A stretch of DNA of 64,000 bases from Gillisia mitskevichiae (GCF_003634585.1 NZ_RBLG01000002.1:434001-498000), one strand, 5' to 3'. Shown: positions 26,589 through 36,292, counted from the stretch's first letter. Notes: generated from the sequence alone by a model not told the origin. Translations and numbers: made by a program.

Positions 26589-28796
26589 ATGAGTAAAACT
26601 ATCATTATATCTAATAGATTACCTCTTCAAATTTCCATAAAAAAAGGAAAATTAAATGTAACTCCTAGTGTAGGAGGTTTAGCAACAGGTTTAAAATCCT
26701 TCCATAGAGATGGGGATAGCGTTTGGATTGGATGGAGTGGATTAACTGCAGAAGAACTTCCTGAAAACTTAATAAATGAAGTTACTCAAAAGGCCAAAGA
26801 TGAGGCCTGTATAGCAATTAATTTTACTGAAAAAGAAATAGAAGGTTTTTATTATGGTTTTAGTAATAGAAGTATTTGGCCCCTCTTCCATTACTTTATG
26901 GAATTTACAGAATGGGAAAGCTGGCATTGGGAAACCTATAAAAGGGTAAACCAAAAATATGCAGATGCAATCTTGAAAAATTATAAAGACGGTGATAAGA
27001 TCTGGATTCATGATTATCAACTTCTTTTAGTACCCAATATGGTTCGCGAACAAGCTCCAAATGCAACAATAGGTTTCTTTAATCATATCCCCTTCCCTTC
27101 CTATGAAGTTTTTAGAACCATGCCTTGGAGAGAAGAAATTCTTAAAGGACTTCTGGGAGCCGATCTTATTGGTTTCCATACCTACGATTATGAACGACAT
27201 TTTTTGAGCTCTGTAAGTCGAATTTTAAGGCATCAAGTTAATTTTAATGAAGTAAGTCTTCCCGAGAGAATGGTAAAGGTAGATTCTTTTCCTATGGGTA
27301 TAGATTACAACAAATTTGAGCAGGCTGCGCAAGATCATTTTGAAAATTCTTTGGAAAATCAATCAGATTTGCAACGCAGATTAGATCATCATAGAAAAGG
27401 AGCTCCAGGAGCAAAATTAATCCTGAGTATAGATCGGTTAGATTATACAAAAGGTATCGCTCATAGAATAAGAGCTTTTGAATATTTCTTAGAAAAATAT
27501 CCGCAGTATATAGAAAAAATACGCTTAGTAATGCTAGCCGTGCCTTCAAGATCGGAAGTGCCACAATATCAATTACTTAAAAAAGAAATTGATGCATTAG
27601 TAGGGAGAATAAATGGAAAATTCGCAACAGTTAGCTGGACCCCTATTTGGTATTTCTATAGGTCTATGCCATTTAATAACTTAATAGACCTATATGCTTC
27701 TTGCGATATAGCATTGTTAACCCCTATTAGGGACGGAATGAATTTAGTAGCAAAAGAATATATTGCAAGTAGAAAAGATCAAACAGGAGTGCTTATTTTA
27801 AGTGAAATGACCGGTGCAGCGCAGGAAATGAACGAAGCGCTTTTAATAAACCCTAATAATTTTGAACAAATTGCAGATGCTATAAATCAGGCGATCGAGA
27901 TGCCTGAAGAAGAACAAATTAAAAGAAACAAAACCCTTCAGAAACGATTGAAGCGTTATGATGTAGAAAAATGGGCAAACGACTTTATGAAATCTCTAAC
28001 TAAAACACAGGAAACCAGACAAAGCAATAAAGCAATTCATATTTCCAAAGACATTCAAGAATCCATATTTTCAGATTTTAAAAAATCTAAAAACCGGGTA
28101 TTATTTCTTGATTATGATGGAACTCTAGTGAATTTTGTAGATAAACCAGAAGACGCAAAACCAGATAAAGAGCTTATCACATTAATAAATGAACTTGCCA
28201 ATGTAGAAAACATTAGTGTTGTTCTTATTAGCGGAAGAGATAAGGAAACTTTGGGGAATTGGTGGCGAGAATCTAATGTAGAGCTTATTGCAGAGCACGG
28301 AGTTTGGGCGCAAAAACCAAAAAAAGATTGGAGGCTAAATGAAAATGTGAGAAATGATTGGATGGAATCTATACGTCCGGTTATTGATGCCTTCGTAGAC
28401 AGAACTCCTGGAAGTTTTATAGAGGAGAAAAATTATTCCTTGGCCTGGCACTATAGAAAGTCGGATCCCGATCTAGGTGAAAAGCGTGCCAATGAACTTT
28501 CTACCGTTTTGAAAGATTTAATTTCGAATCATGGGTTAAGCGTCTTAGATGGAAATAAGGTATTGGAAATTAAAAGTAGTGAAGTTAATAAGGGAAAGGC
28601 TGCTACTAAATTGCTTTTAAAAAAAGAAAGCGATTTTATTTTTGCTATCGGAGACGATTGGACAGATGAATACTTATTTCAGGAATTACCAGATTCTGCA
28701 GTAACGGTAAAAGTTGGACTCAAAAATACTAGCGCCACTTACTATGTAAATAACACCCGCAAAGTAAGAGAACTATTGCAGGGTTTTTTAAATTAA
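26589..28796 (+). CDS. Bifunctional trehalose-6-phosphate synthase/phosphatase (OtsA-OtsB fusion)
   Basis: 735 residues. Positions 1 to ~465 are a GT20 trehalose-6-phosphate synthase with SNRLPLQI, VGGLATGLK, IHDYQLLLVPNMVRE, GFFNHIPFPSYE, IDRLDYTKGI and PIRDGMNLVAKEYIA. After a short linker, residues ~495-735 form an HAD-type trehalose-6-phosphate phosphatase with motif I FLDYDGTLVNF near 504-514 and the acidic motif GDDWTDEYLF. Together they make trehalose from UDP-glucose and glucose-6-phosphate. The fused arrangement occurs in several Bacteroidota. A divergent GH15 hydrolase gene suggests control of trehalose pools in osmotic or desiccation stress. Confidence 0.95.
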   Translation: MSKTIIISNRLPLQISIKKGKLNVTPSVGGLATGLKSFHRDGDSVWIGWSGLTAEELPENLINEVTQKAKDEACIAINFTEKEIEGFYYGFSNRSIWPLFHYFMEFTEWESWHWETYKRVNQKYADAILKNYKDGDKIWIHDYQLLLVPNMVREQAPNATIGFFNHIPFPSYEVFRTMPWREEILKGLLGADLIGFHTYDYERHFLSSVSRILRHQVNFNEVSLPERMVKVDSFPMGIDYNKFEQAAQDHFENSLENQSDLQRRLDHHRKGAPGAKLILSIDRLDYTKGIAHRIRAFEYFLEKYPQYIEKIRLVMLAVPSRSEVPQYQLLKKEIDALVGRINGKFATVSWTPIWYFYRSMPFNNLIDLYASCDIALLTPIRDGMNLVAKEYIASRKDQTGVLILSEMTGAAQEMNEALLINPNNFEQIADAINQAIEMPEEEQIKRNKTLQKRLKRYDVEKWANDFMKSLTKTQETRQSNKAIHISKDIQESIFSDFKKSKNRVLFLDYDGTLVNFVDKPEDAKPDKELITLINELANVENISVVLISGRDKETLGNWWRESNVELIAEHGVWAQKPKKDWRLNENVRNDWMESIRPVIDAFVDRTPGSFIEEKNYSLAWHYRKSDPDLGEKRANELSTVLKDLISNHGLSVLDGNKVLEIKSSEVNKGKAATKLLLKKESDFIFAIGDDWTDEYLFQELPDSAVTVKVGLKNTSATYYVNNTRKVRELLQGFLN

Positions 28797-28964
28797 ATAT
28801 TGGTTAAAACTAGAATCAAGATATCATTGATAAAGTGTTAAATTCATTAGTAATTCTTCTGAAATATTATATCAAACTTAACTAAAGATAATCCTCTAAG
28901 CTTCTAATTAGAAGTAACTTTACATCGTCAAATTTATACAACCAATATTTAAAAAATTATAATT

Positions 28965-29252
28965 ATGAAAGTAGGAAAGTTAATTACAGGATTAGTATCA
29001 GGAGCAGCAGTAGGAGCAGCTATAGGTTTATTATTTGCACCTAAAAAAGGAGCAGACACTCGTAAATCAATTACTGAATCTGGAGATAGCTACTTAAAAG
29101 GTGCTAAAGGTAAGATCAATGATCTTTCAGACAGTTTAAATCAAAAAGTTGAAGCGATCAAAGAAAGATCAAAAGCTGCAACTAGTGGTTCTAAAGTTGA
29201 AGAAAAATTTCATGATACTAAAGCAGATATTCATGATATGAGAGCTAGCTAG
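28965..29252 (+). CDS. YtxH-domain small protein
   Basis: 95 residues with the YtxH/gas-vesicle-like N-terminus: a Gly/Ala-rich membrane helix (KLITGLVSGAAVGAAIGLLFAP) followed by KKGADTRKSI. The amphipathic, lysine-rich C-terminal half is predicted to be helical or coiled. YtxH proteins are general-stress-associated membrane-anchored small proteins of unknown mechanism. It is a stand-alone gene with its own terminator. A near-consensus TAACTTTA lies just before 28925, so it probably has its own promoter. Confidence 0.82.
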   Translation: MKVGKLITGLVSGAAVGAAIGLLFAPKKGADTRKSITESGDSYLKGAKGKINDLSDSLNQKVEAIKERSKAATSGSKVEEKFHDTKADIHDMRAS

Positions 29253-29277
29253 GCTAATCTCAAAATATATTACACTA

Positions 29278-29306
29278 AACCTCGGATTCTTTCCGAGGTT
29301 TTTTAT
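29278..29306 (+). terminator. Rho-independent terminator after the YtxH gene
   Basis: Stem AACCTCGGA / TCCGAGGTT (29278-29286 and 29292-29300), 5-nt loop and T-run. Confidence 0.85.
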
Positions 29307-29388
29307 TTAAAATATTCTGAACTTTCACTGGAATCTTTTTTAAAAAACATTTCTTACTTTAGAAATCTCAATTAAATAATATTAAATA

Positions 29389-30747
29389 ATGAAAATTAAT
29401 TCCTCCCTATTAAGCATTACCTGTTGCTTTTTCACATTTCTAAGCTTCCAAGAAATAGCTGCACAAAATACAGATTCTAAAATCTATGATATAATCGATT
29501 CTGTTTCTGCCGATAGAATTGAAAGTGATATAAGAAAATTAGCAGGGTTTGGAACAAGAAACACATTTAGTGATACTGTTTCTACTACTAGAGGAATTGG
29601 AGCTGCAAGGCGCTGGATTAAATCTGAATTTGATAAAACATCTAAGGATTGCAACAACTGTCTAGATGTTTTTTATCAAAAAGACCTGGTAACTCCAGAT
29701 GATGGAAACCGGGTGCCTAAGGAAGCCTGGGTAGTAAATGTTGTAGCCATACAAAAAGGAACTAAATATCCAAATAGATATATTATTATGAGTGGGGATA
29801 TAGATTCCCGCGCCAGTGATACTATGGATTTTGAAACCGATGCTCCAGGTGCAAATGATAATGCAAGCGGAATGGCTGGAACTATGGAAGCTGCTAGAGT
29901 TTTATCTAAATATAAATTTGAAAACAGCATAATTTATGTTGGCCTTTCTGGTGAAGAGCAAGGATTATTTGGTGGAAAAGGACTGGCTCAATATGCAAAA
30001 AACAACAACTGGGAGATCATTGGAATATTAAATAATGATATGATCGGTAATATAGAAGGTGTTGACGGAGTTATTGATAACAGAAGTTTTAGAATATTTT
30101 CTGAACCTGTTCCTCCTACTGAAACAGAGAAAGAACGAAATGCAAGAAGATATTATGGTGGAGAAGTGGATGGGATTTCCAGACAGCTTGCCAGATATAT
30201 TCATAGTACTGTTGAAACCTATATGCCAGAAATGAATCCAATGATGATCTATAGATTAGATAGATTTGGTCGTGGTGGACATCATAGGTCTTTTAACGAT
30301 CTTGGATTCGCGGGAATAAGAATAATGGAGGCTCATGAAAATTATAACAGACAACATCAAGACATTCGAACTGAAAACGGAATAGAATATGGCGATGTTA
30401 TTGAAGGCGTTAATTTTAATTATGCAGCAAAACTTACTGCTGTAAATGCTATTAACCTGGCTAGTTTAGCTTGGGCACCACCTGCTCCTTCACAAGTGGC
30501 TATTGGAGGTATTGTTGAACCTTCTACAAAATTACGATGGGAAAAGGTTTCTGGAGAAATCGCAGGATATAAAATTTATTGGAGAGATACTACTTCCCCG
30601 GTTTGGGAGCATTCCCGATTTGTGGGTGATGTTTCAGAATTTATGCTTGATGGTATTGTAATAGACAACTATTTTTTTGGTGTTGTGGCAGTAGGTAAGA
30701 ATGGGCATGAAAGCTTAGTTTCTTTTCCCTCCTCGACCTTTAGATAA
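29389..30747 (+). CDS. Exported M28-family zinc peptidase with C-terminal fibronectin-like region
   Basis: 452 residues with a signal peptide (about 1-25, ending IAAQ). The peptidase domain has the bridging-Asp segment PGANDNASGMAGTMEA, the base/ligand pair GLSGEEQGLFG and a late His region RGGHHRSFNDLGFAGIRI. The first metal-ligand motif, normally HxD, reads SGDIDSR, so the usual His is Asp. About 90 C-terminal residues (PPAPSQVAIGG...KIYWRDT) look like an FN3-type beta domain. It likely trims peptides outside the cytoplasm. The His-to-Asp change leaves zinc affinity uncertain. Confidence 0.85.
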   Translation: MKINSSLLSITCCFFTFLSFQEIAAQNTDSKIYDIIDSVSADRIESDIRKLAGFGTRNTFSDTVSTTRGIGAARRWIKSEFDKTSKDCNNCLDVFYQKDLVTPDDGNRVPKEAWVVNVVAIQKGTKYPNRYIIMSGDIDSRASDTMDFETDAPGANDNASGMAGTMEAARVLSKYKFENSIIYVGLSGEEQGLFGGKGLAQYAKNNNWEIIGILNNDMIGNIEGVDGVIDNRSFRIFSEPVPPTETEKERNARRYYGGEVDGISRQLARYIHSTVETYMPEMNPMMIYRLDRFGRGGHHRSFNDLGFAGIRIMEAHENYNRQHQDIRTENGIEYGDVIEGVNFNYAAKLTAVNAINLASLAWAPPAPSQVAIGGIVEPSTKLRWEKVSGEIAGYKIYWRDTTSPVWEHSRFVGDVSEFMLDGIVIDNYFFGVVAVGKNGHESLVSFPSSTFR

Positions 30748-30766
30748 TCCAAAATCTTATAACTCT

Positions 30767-30806
30767 AAAAAGTCCTGAGATAATTACTTATCTCAGGACT
30801 TTTTTT
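30767..30806. terminator. Bidirectional terminator between M28 peptidase and tex
   Basis: Long stem (up to 17 bp) around AGTCCTGAGATAA / TTATCTCAGGACT, with A-run and T-run on opposite sides. It lies between convergent stops at 30747 and 30805 and just overlaps the tex stop. Confidence 0.9.
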
Positions 30807-32928
30807 AATCTATCAATGAAAGCTGTATCCTTTTAAGATCTAAATCTATTTCTAATACAGTGACCGTTAAATGCTGGCCTAATTTTACAACAGAATTCAC
30901 ATCGCTAATATATTCATTTGCTAATTTGGAGATATGGATTAGCCCACTTTCTTTAACACCAATATCTACAAAGCATCCAAAATTGGTGATGTTATTTACG
31001 ATCCCAGGAAGCTTCATCCCCGTTCTTAAATCTTTAATGGTATTTACATTTTCATCAAATTGAAAAACCTTGATCTTACTTCTAGGATCCAAACCTGGTT
31101 TTTCAAGTTCTTTTATTATATCTGTAAGTGTCGGCAATCCAAGATCCTCTTGAACATATGTACTTAATTCTATTTTTTGAAGAACTTCTTTGTTTCCTAT
31201 TATTTGATGCAATGCCGTTTTTGAATCTTTCGCAATTTTATTAACCAAACTATAGCGTTCTGGGTGAACTGCAGAATCATCCAAGGGATTTTTCGCATTT
31301 TTAATTCTTAAAAATCCCGCAGACTGCTCGTAAGCTTTAGCCCCTAATCTGGGAACTTTAAGTAATTCTTCTCTACTTTTAATACTTCCTTTATCCGATC
31401 TATATTTTATAATATTTTCCGCTAATACAGGTCCTATCCCAGACACATAAGAAAGCAGTTCTTTACTCGCAGAATTTACGTTTATTCCAATTCGGTTAAC
31501 GCAATTCATAACTACCGCATCCAGTTTGTTCTTTAATCTCGTTTGATCTACATCATGCTGGTACTGCCCTACTCCAATAGACTTAGCATCTATCTTCACT
31601 AATTCTGCCAAAGGATCTATTAAACGTCTACCAATAGAAACCGCTCCTCTAACGGTAATGTCATAATCTGGAAATTCTTCTCGAGCAATTTTAGAGGCGG
31701 AATAAATTGAAGCACCTGCTTCGTTCACCACATATACCTCAACTTCTCTATTAAAGGGGACTTTTTTAACAAATTGCTCCGTTTCTCGGGAAGCAGTTCC
31801 ATTACCAATAGAGATCGCTTCAATATTATAAGCATTTACAAGAGATCTAATTTTTTTAATGGCAAGTGTCATTTCTTTTTGTGGAGGATGGGGAAAAATG
31901 GTTTCATTGTGAAGCAACATTCCGTTTTCATCTAAGCAAACCAATTTACAACCAGACTTAAACCCAGGATCTAAAGCTAAGATCCTTTTATTACCAAGAG
32001 GTGGCGCTAACAAAAGTTGCTCTAGATTTTCAGCGAAGACCTGAATTGCATCTTCATCTGCTCTATTCTTTGCTTCAGATAAAGCTTCATTAGAAAAAGC
32101 TGGTTTTAAGAGTCGCTTGTAAGAATCTTCTATTGCTTCATTGATATACTTAGCTGCTGAAGAATTTTTAATATGGAGAACATTATCTATTTGTCTTAAA
32201 GCTTCGTTTTTATCTACCTCAAGCTTCAGTTTTATAACACCTTCACTTTCAGCCCGAAGAATGGCTAATAATCTGTGAGAAGGGATTCTTTTTAAAGGTT
32301 CATTCCAGTCAAAATATTGCTTATATTTTAATGCTGCAGGATTTTCCTTTTCAGATTTCACGAGTTTTGAAGCAATATCTGCGCTGTTCTGAAACAACCT
32401 CCTAAGCTTCTGCCTTACATATGGGTTTTCGCTTATCCATTCAGAAATTATATGCTGTGCTCCTTCTAATGCATCACTAGTAGATTTTATCTCATTAGAC
32501 AAAAATCGATTTGCCACTTGCTCTAAATTAGCTCCATTTTGCGACATAATAATTTTAGCAAAAGGTTCCAACCCTGCTTCCCTAGCTGTTTCAGCTTTTG
32601 TTCTACGCTTCTTTTTGAAAGGAAGATATAGGTCTTCTAATTCTACTAGCGAATCTGAATTCTGAAGCTTAGACAATAAGGGATCTGTCATGAAATCCTG
32701 ATCTTCAATAGCCTTGATGATCGCTTTTTTACGACGTTCTAATTCAGCAAAAGATTTTAATAGGTCAGATATATTTTCAATCTCAACTTCATCTAAATTA
32801 CCAGTTAATTCCTTTCTATAGCGAGCAATAAAAGGAATGGTCGCATCTTCATTTAGTAAGCCAACAGTATTAAGAATAGATCTTTCGGGAACGTTGATTT
32901 TAGATTTTATATAAGGTATTAACTCCAA
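30805..32928 (-). CDS. tex: Tex-family RNA-binding transcription accessory protein
   Basis: About 707 residues. The N-terminal helical Tex domain includes ATIPFIARYRKELTGNLDE, followed by the YqgF-like RNase H fold (ILALDPGFKSGCKL...ISIGNGTASRETE). Helix-hairpin-helix repeats (SKELLSYVSGIGPVLAENI) precede a C-terminal S1 domain (GIVNNITNFGCFVDIGVKESGLIHIS). Both possible starts are TTG: 32955, or 32928 giving MELIPYIKSK, which matches the usual Tex opening better and was chosen. Tex binds RNA and influences transcription and translation. A 5'-adjacent App1 gene on the same strand may be co-transcribed. Confidence 0.9.
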   Translation of the reverse strand: MELIPYIKSKINVPERSILNTVGLLNEDATIPFIARYRKELTGNLDEVEIENISDLLKSFAELERRKKAIIKAIEDQDFMTDPLLSKLQNSDSLVELEDLYLPFKKKRRTKAETAREAGLEPFAKIIMSQNGANLEQVANRFLSNEIKSTSDALEGAQHIISEWISENPYVRQKLRRLFQNSADIASKLVKSEKENPAALKYKQYFDWNEPLKRIPSHRLLAILRAESEGVIKLKLEVDKNEALRQIDNVLHIKNSSAAKYINEAIEDSYKRLLKPAFSNEALSEAKNRADEDAIQVFAENLEQLLLAPPLGNKRILALDPGFKSGCKLVCLDENGMLLHNETIFPHPPQKEMTLAIKKIRSLVNAYNIEAISIGNGTASRETEQFVKKVPFNREVEVYVVNEAGASIYSASKIAREEFPDYDITVRGAVSIGRRLIDPLAELVKIDAKSIGVGQYQHDVDQTRLKNKLDAVVMNCVNRIGINVNSASKELLSYVSGIGPVLAENIIKYRSDKGSIKSREELLKVPRLGAKAYEQSAGFLRIKNAKNPLDDSAVHPERYSLVNKIAKDSKTALHQIIGNKEVLQKIELSTYVQEDLGLPTLTDIIKELEKPGLDPRSKIKVFQFDENVNTIKDLRTGMKLPGIVNNITNFGCFVDIGVKESGLIHISKLANEYISDVNSVVKLGQHLTVTVLEIDLDLKRIQLSLID

Positions 32929-32995
32929 GTCTTTTGTTTTAAGTAATAAAAACAAAGATACCGGGATTCTAATTTATCTTAATATATCTAGAGAA

Positions 32996-33964
32996 TTAGA
33001 TAATATTTATTTTTTTAGAATGCTCAATTGCTTTTTCACTATGAATAAAGTAACAGGTGCTTACGCCCATGTCATTCAAATTAGCTAATACTGTGGACAC
33101 CTTTTCTTTTTTTACTTTATTGGTCTTCCTAATGTAGACCGCTTTTATATTTAAAGGAAATATTTTACAGATGCGCTCGTAGATATATGGATCTTTTTGG
33201 GAATCGTCACCAATAAGTACATATTTAAGATTTGGATAAAATGAGATGATATCTTTAATTTTTTCGAATTTATGATCGTGTCCTCCTCGCCCGGTCATTA
33301 GAAAATCTGAAATCCCAGTTTTAATCTTCTTCAATTTTATAACTGCTTTAGGCAATTCATGTCTTTTAGCAAATTCATTTATAAAATCGTATAAATTCCA
33401 TTCGCTACTAGAAACATAAAAAAAAGAATTAAATGCATGCTCTTTGTCTTGTCCATAGGAACTTAATGCTCTATAATGTGGAACAACGTCTTCAAAAATT
33501 TTTCTTTTATTTATATTTTTGAGCAACATTACATACAGCTTCCTAAAAAAACTACCGCTATAAGAAATAAGAAAAGTATCATCAATATCCGAAATGATTC
33601 CATATTTACTTTCAAAAGGTTTTAGCACCTCTCCTTTATCCACAATACCGAAACCGTTGAACTGGCAGGTTATTTGATAATCATGCCATCCACTTTCCAA
33701 CTCTTGATCGAAAGGAATATTGAATCTAAAATATCCATCATCTAATGTTTTTGTTTGAACAATGAGACCTTGAAATTCTAAGGTCACTCTAATATTAGAA
33801 ATCGGTTTTATATTGAACATATGCATGATAGACATGGCATGTTTAATTCCTCGTCTATCAATTCGGTATTTATCTGGAGCCCAGGATTTAAAGACATGAC
33901 CAAAAACCACCAGCTCTTGGTCGTTTAAATATCCACGATATAATTTTAAGTCGATTTTTGTCAA
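32996..33964 (-). CDS. App1-type phosphatase (DUF2183), candidate phosphatidate phosphatase
   Basis: 322 residues. The C-terminal ~200 residues match the App1 catalytic domain: the HAD-like nucleophile motif SDIDDTFLISYSG, VSSSEWNLYDFI and the acidic LIGDDSQKDPYIYE. The N-terminal ~120 residues are a beta-rich region usual in bacterial members. Yeast App1 dephosphorylates phosphatidate to diacylglycerol; the bacterial substrate is unproven. The start is TTG at 33964, since no earlier ATG fits and the downstream Met residues fall inside the conserved region. It diverges, with a 63-bp gap, from a diacylglycerol-kinase-like gene that would catalyse the opposite reaction. Confidence 0.82.
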   Translation of the reverse strand: MTKIDLKLYRGYLNDQELVVFGHVFKSWAPDKYRIDRRGIKHAMSIMHMFNIKPISNIRVTLEFQGLIVQTKTLDDGYFRFNIPFDQELESGWHDYQITCQFNGFGIVDKGEVLKPFESKYGIISDIDDTFLISYSGSFFRKLYVMLLKNINKRKIFEDVVPHYRALSSYGQDKEHAFNSFFYVSSSEWNLYDFINEFAKRHELPKAVIKLKKIKTGISDFLMTGRGGHDHKFEKIKDIISFYPNLKYVLIGDDSQKDPYIYERICKIFPLNIKAVYIRKTNKVKKEKVSTVLANLNDMGVSTCYFIHSEKAIEHSKKINII

Positions 33965-34027
33965 TTGAGATTTTATTAACGAAAGAATACTTCCAAAATA
34001 GCTAATTTTAGCAACAATCTACAGTAC

Positions 34028-34951
34028 ATGGAACCAAAAAATAAAATTTTACTAGTTGTTAATCCAATTTCTGGAAATTTTGACAAAGCTAACCTCATTA
34101 ATACAGTTAAAACAAAACTAGCTAATAAAAATATACTAGTAGAAGTCTACGAAACTAAAGGTCATGAAGATATAAAAGCTATTAGTAAGTTGATAAATCA
34201 GCATCAACCCGAACGTTTATTAGTAGCTGGCGGAGATGGAACTATACAACTTGTAGCAAAAGTTCTTAAAGATTTTGATCTTAGCCTAGGGATCTTGCCT
34301 GCAGGCTCTGCAAATGGTTTTGCTATTAATTTAAATCTACCAGATAATCTTAATGATCAAATTGAAGTGGCTACAGGTGAGACCACTTTTACTATTGACA
34401 CTTTAGAATTAAATGGAGAAATGTGTTTACATATATCAGATCTTGGTATAAATGCAGAGCTTATTAGACTTTATGAGCATTCTAATATTAGAGGGAAGTT
34501 TGGTTATTTTCTTCAATCTTTCCCAACCTTATTTAAATCTAATTATCCTTATAAATTTACTATTGAAGCTAAAGGGCATAAATATGTAAAAAAAGGAGTG
34601 CTTTTAGCTATTGCCAACGCAAATAAATTTGGAACTGGAGCGAATATAAATCCCAATGGAAAATTGGATGATGGAAAATTTGAAATTCTTATTTTTAAAA
34701 GATTAAGCATCTTTCAAATATTAAAGACCTTAATTAAGAATTCCCAATTGAATTCCAATTTCGTAGAAGCCATCTCTGTAGAGGAAGCTACAATTACCTG
34801 TAAAAATCCAGTCGCCTTTCAAATTGATGGAGAGTTTATTGGAAAGAGAAAGAAAGTTGTGGTTAAAGTTTCAGACCAAAAGCTACGAGTTGCAGTTTCT
34901 AAAAATTTTAATCCTGCTTTAAATAGAAATAATAATTCAGAAAAAATATAA
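34028..34951 (+). CDS. Lipid kinase of the diacylglycerol kinase/YegS family
   Basis: 307 residues with the catalytic features of the DAGK family: NPISGN near residue 13, the ATP-binding VAGGDGTIQLVAKVL near 68-82 and LPAGSANGFA near 95-104. Bacterial relatives phosphorylate diacylglycerol, phosphatidylglycerol or other lipids. It begins the unit with the hydrolase-OsmC gene 2 bp downstream. Opposite to it lies the App1 phosphatase gene. Lipid specificity is not visible. Confidence 0.87.
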   Translation: MEPKNKILLVVNPISGNFDKANLINTVKTKLANKNILVEVYETKGHEDIKAISKLINQHQPERLLVAGGDGTIQLVAKVLKDFDLSLGILPAGSANGFAINLNLPDNLNDQIEVATGETTFTIDTLELNGEMCLHISDLGINAELIRLYEHSNIRGKFGYFLQSFPTLFKSNYPYKFTIEAKGHKYVKKGVLLAIANANKFGTGANINPNGKLDDGKFEILIFKRLSIFQILKTLIKNSQLNSNFVEAISVEEATITCKNPVAFQIDGEFIGKRKKVVVKVSDQKLRVAVSKNFNPALNRNNNSEKI

Positions 34952-34953
34952 CT

Positions 34954-36171
34954 ATGAGCACTTCAAAAATTACATTTAAGAATAAAGAAGGCTTAGATCT
35001 TAAAGGAAGTATAGAATTACCAGATAATAGAACTCCTCATAATTTTGTTTTATTCGCACATTGTTTTACTTGTAACAAGAATTTTCGAGCCGTAAAAAAC
35101 ATAAGTCAAGCTTTAACCGCAAAAGGTTTTGGGGTTCTTAGATTCGATTTCACAGGCTTGGGAGAAAGTGAAGGAGAGTTTGCAGATTCTAATTTTTCTG
35201 GAAACATTGAAGATCTTGTTTGCGCTTCTAGTTATTTAGAAGATAATTACAAAGCCCCTTCTCTTTTAATAGGTCATTCCCTTGGTGGCGCCGCAGTAAT
35301 ATTTGCTTCAACATTACTAGATTCAGTAAGTGCAGTCGCAACTATTGGAGCGCCTTCTCATATTGGACATGTAAAAAATATATTGAAAAGTGATATAGCA
35401 GATATTCATGAAAACGGCAGTGCTGAAGTAAATATAGGCGGTAGAAACTTCAAAATAAAAAAGCAATTTTTGGATGATCTAGAAAACAACGATCTACCAG
35501 ATATTATTTCAAAATTAAATAAGTCCTTGTTAATTCTACATTCTCCACAAGATACCATCGTTGGTATTAAAAATGCTGAAGAAATATATATTGCAGCTAA
35601 ACATCCCAAAAGCTTTATTTCCTTAGATGGTGCAGATCATTTACTATCTAATAAAGTAGATTCTAATTATGTGGGTGATCTTATTGGAACATGGGCAAAT
35701 AGATATCTTGATATTCCCGAGCAAGCTGATTTAAAGACTGATTTAGATGTTATTGCACATTTAGGCCCAGAAGGTTTTACAACACAAATTAAGGCTGGAA
35801 GGCACCATCTAGTTGCCGATGAACCGGAACATGTTGGAGGAAACGATTTTGGACCCAATCCTTACGAATTTGTATCTGCTGGCTTAGCTGCCTGCACTTC
35901 TATGACCATACAAATGTATGCGAAGCGTAAAGGCTGGAATGTAGATTTTGTAGAGACACATGTAAATTATGGGAAAGATCACGCTGTAGATTGCGAAAAA
36001 TGTGAAGATGAGGGTACAAAAATAGACACTTTTAAACGAGAACTCATTATAAAAGGAGATCTGGATGAGAAACAAAGGAAAAGACTTTTAGAGATCGCTA
36101 ATAAATGTCCTGTACATAAAACGCTACATTCAGAAACACAAATTATTACTAGTTTAATAGATCAAAAATAA
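34954..36171 (+). CDS. Alpha/beta hydrolase fused to an OsmC-type peroxidase domain
   Basis: 405 residues in two parts. Residues 1 to ~255 form an alpha/beta hydrolase with nucleophile elbow GHSLGG, the acid region HSPQDTIV and a late His in DGADHLL. Residues ~265-405 form an OsmC/Ohr domain with redox cysteines in GLAACTSMTIQMY and ANKCPVHKTL. OsmC domains reduce organic hydroperoxides through a dithiol. The fusion is known in several bacteria. An attractive but unproven idea is that the hydrolase releases oxidised acyl groups that the OsmC part reduces. Translationally linked (2-bp gap) to a lipid kinase. Confidence 0.9.
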   Translation: MSTSKITFKNKEGLDLKGSIELPDNRTPHNFVLFAHCFTCNKNFRAVKNISQALTAKGFGVLRFDFTGLGESEGEFADSNFSGNIEDLVCASSYLEDNYKAPSLLIGHSLGGAAVIFASTLLDSVSAVATIGAPSHIGHVKNILKSDIADIHENGSAEVNIGGRNFKIKKQFLDDLENNDLPDIISKLNKSLLILHSPQDTIVGIKNAEEIYIAAKHPKSFISLDGADHLLSNKVDSNYVGDLIGTWANRYLDIPEQADLKTDLDVIAHLGPEGFTTQIKAGRHHLVADEPEHVGGNDFGPNPYEFVSAGLAACTSMTIQMYAKRKGWNVDFVETHVNYGKDHAVDCEKCEDEGTKIDTFKRELIIKGDLDEKQRKRLLEIANKCPVHKTLHSETQIITSLIDQK

Positions 36172-36292
36172 GGAACTAAAGATCCTGAATTTTTAAAGTA
36201 CTATCTATGTTAAGCAATCCTTAAATCTTTGGAGATTCCTTATTATACAAGTAATTTAGATGAATTCAATGTAAAACCAATCTATACAAATT

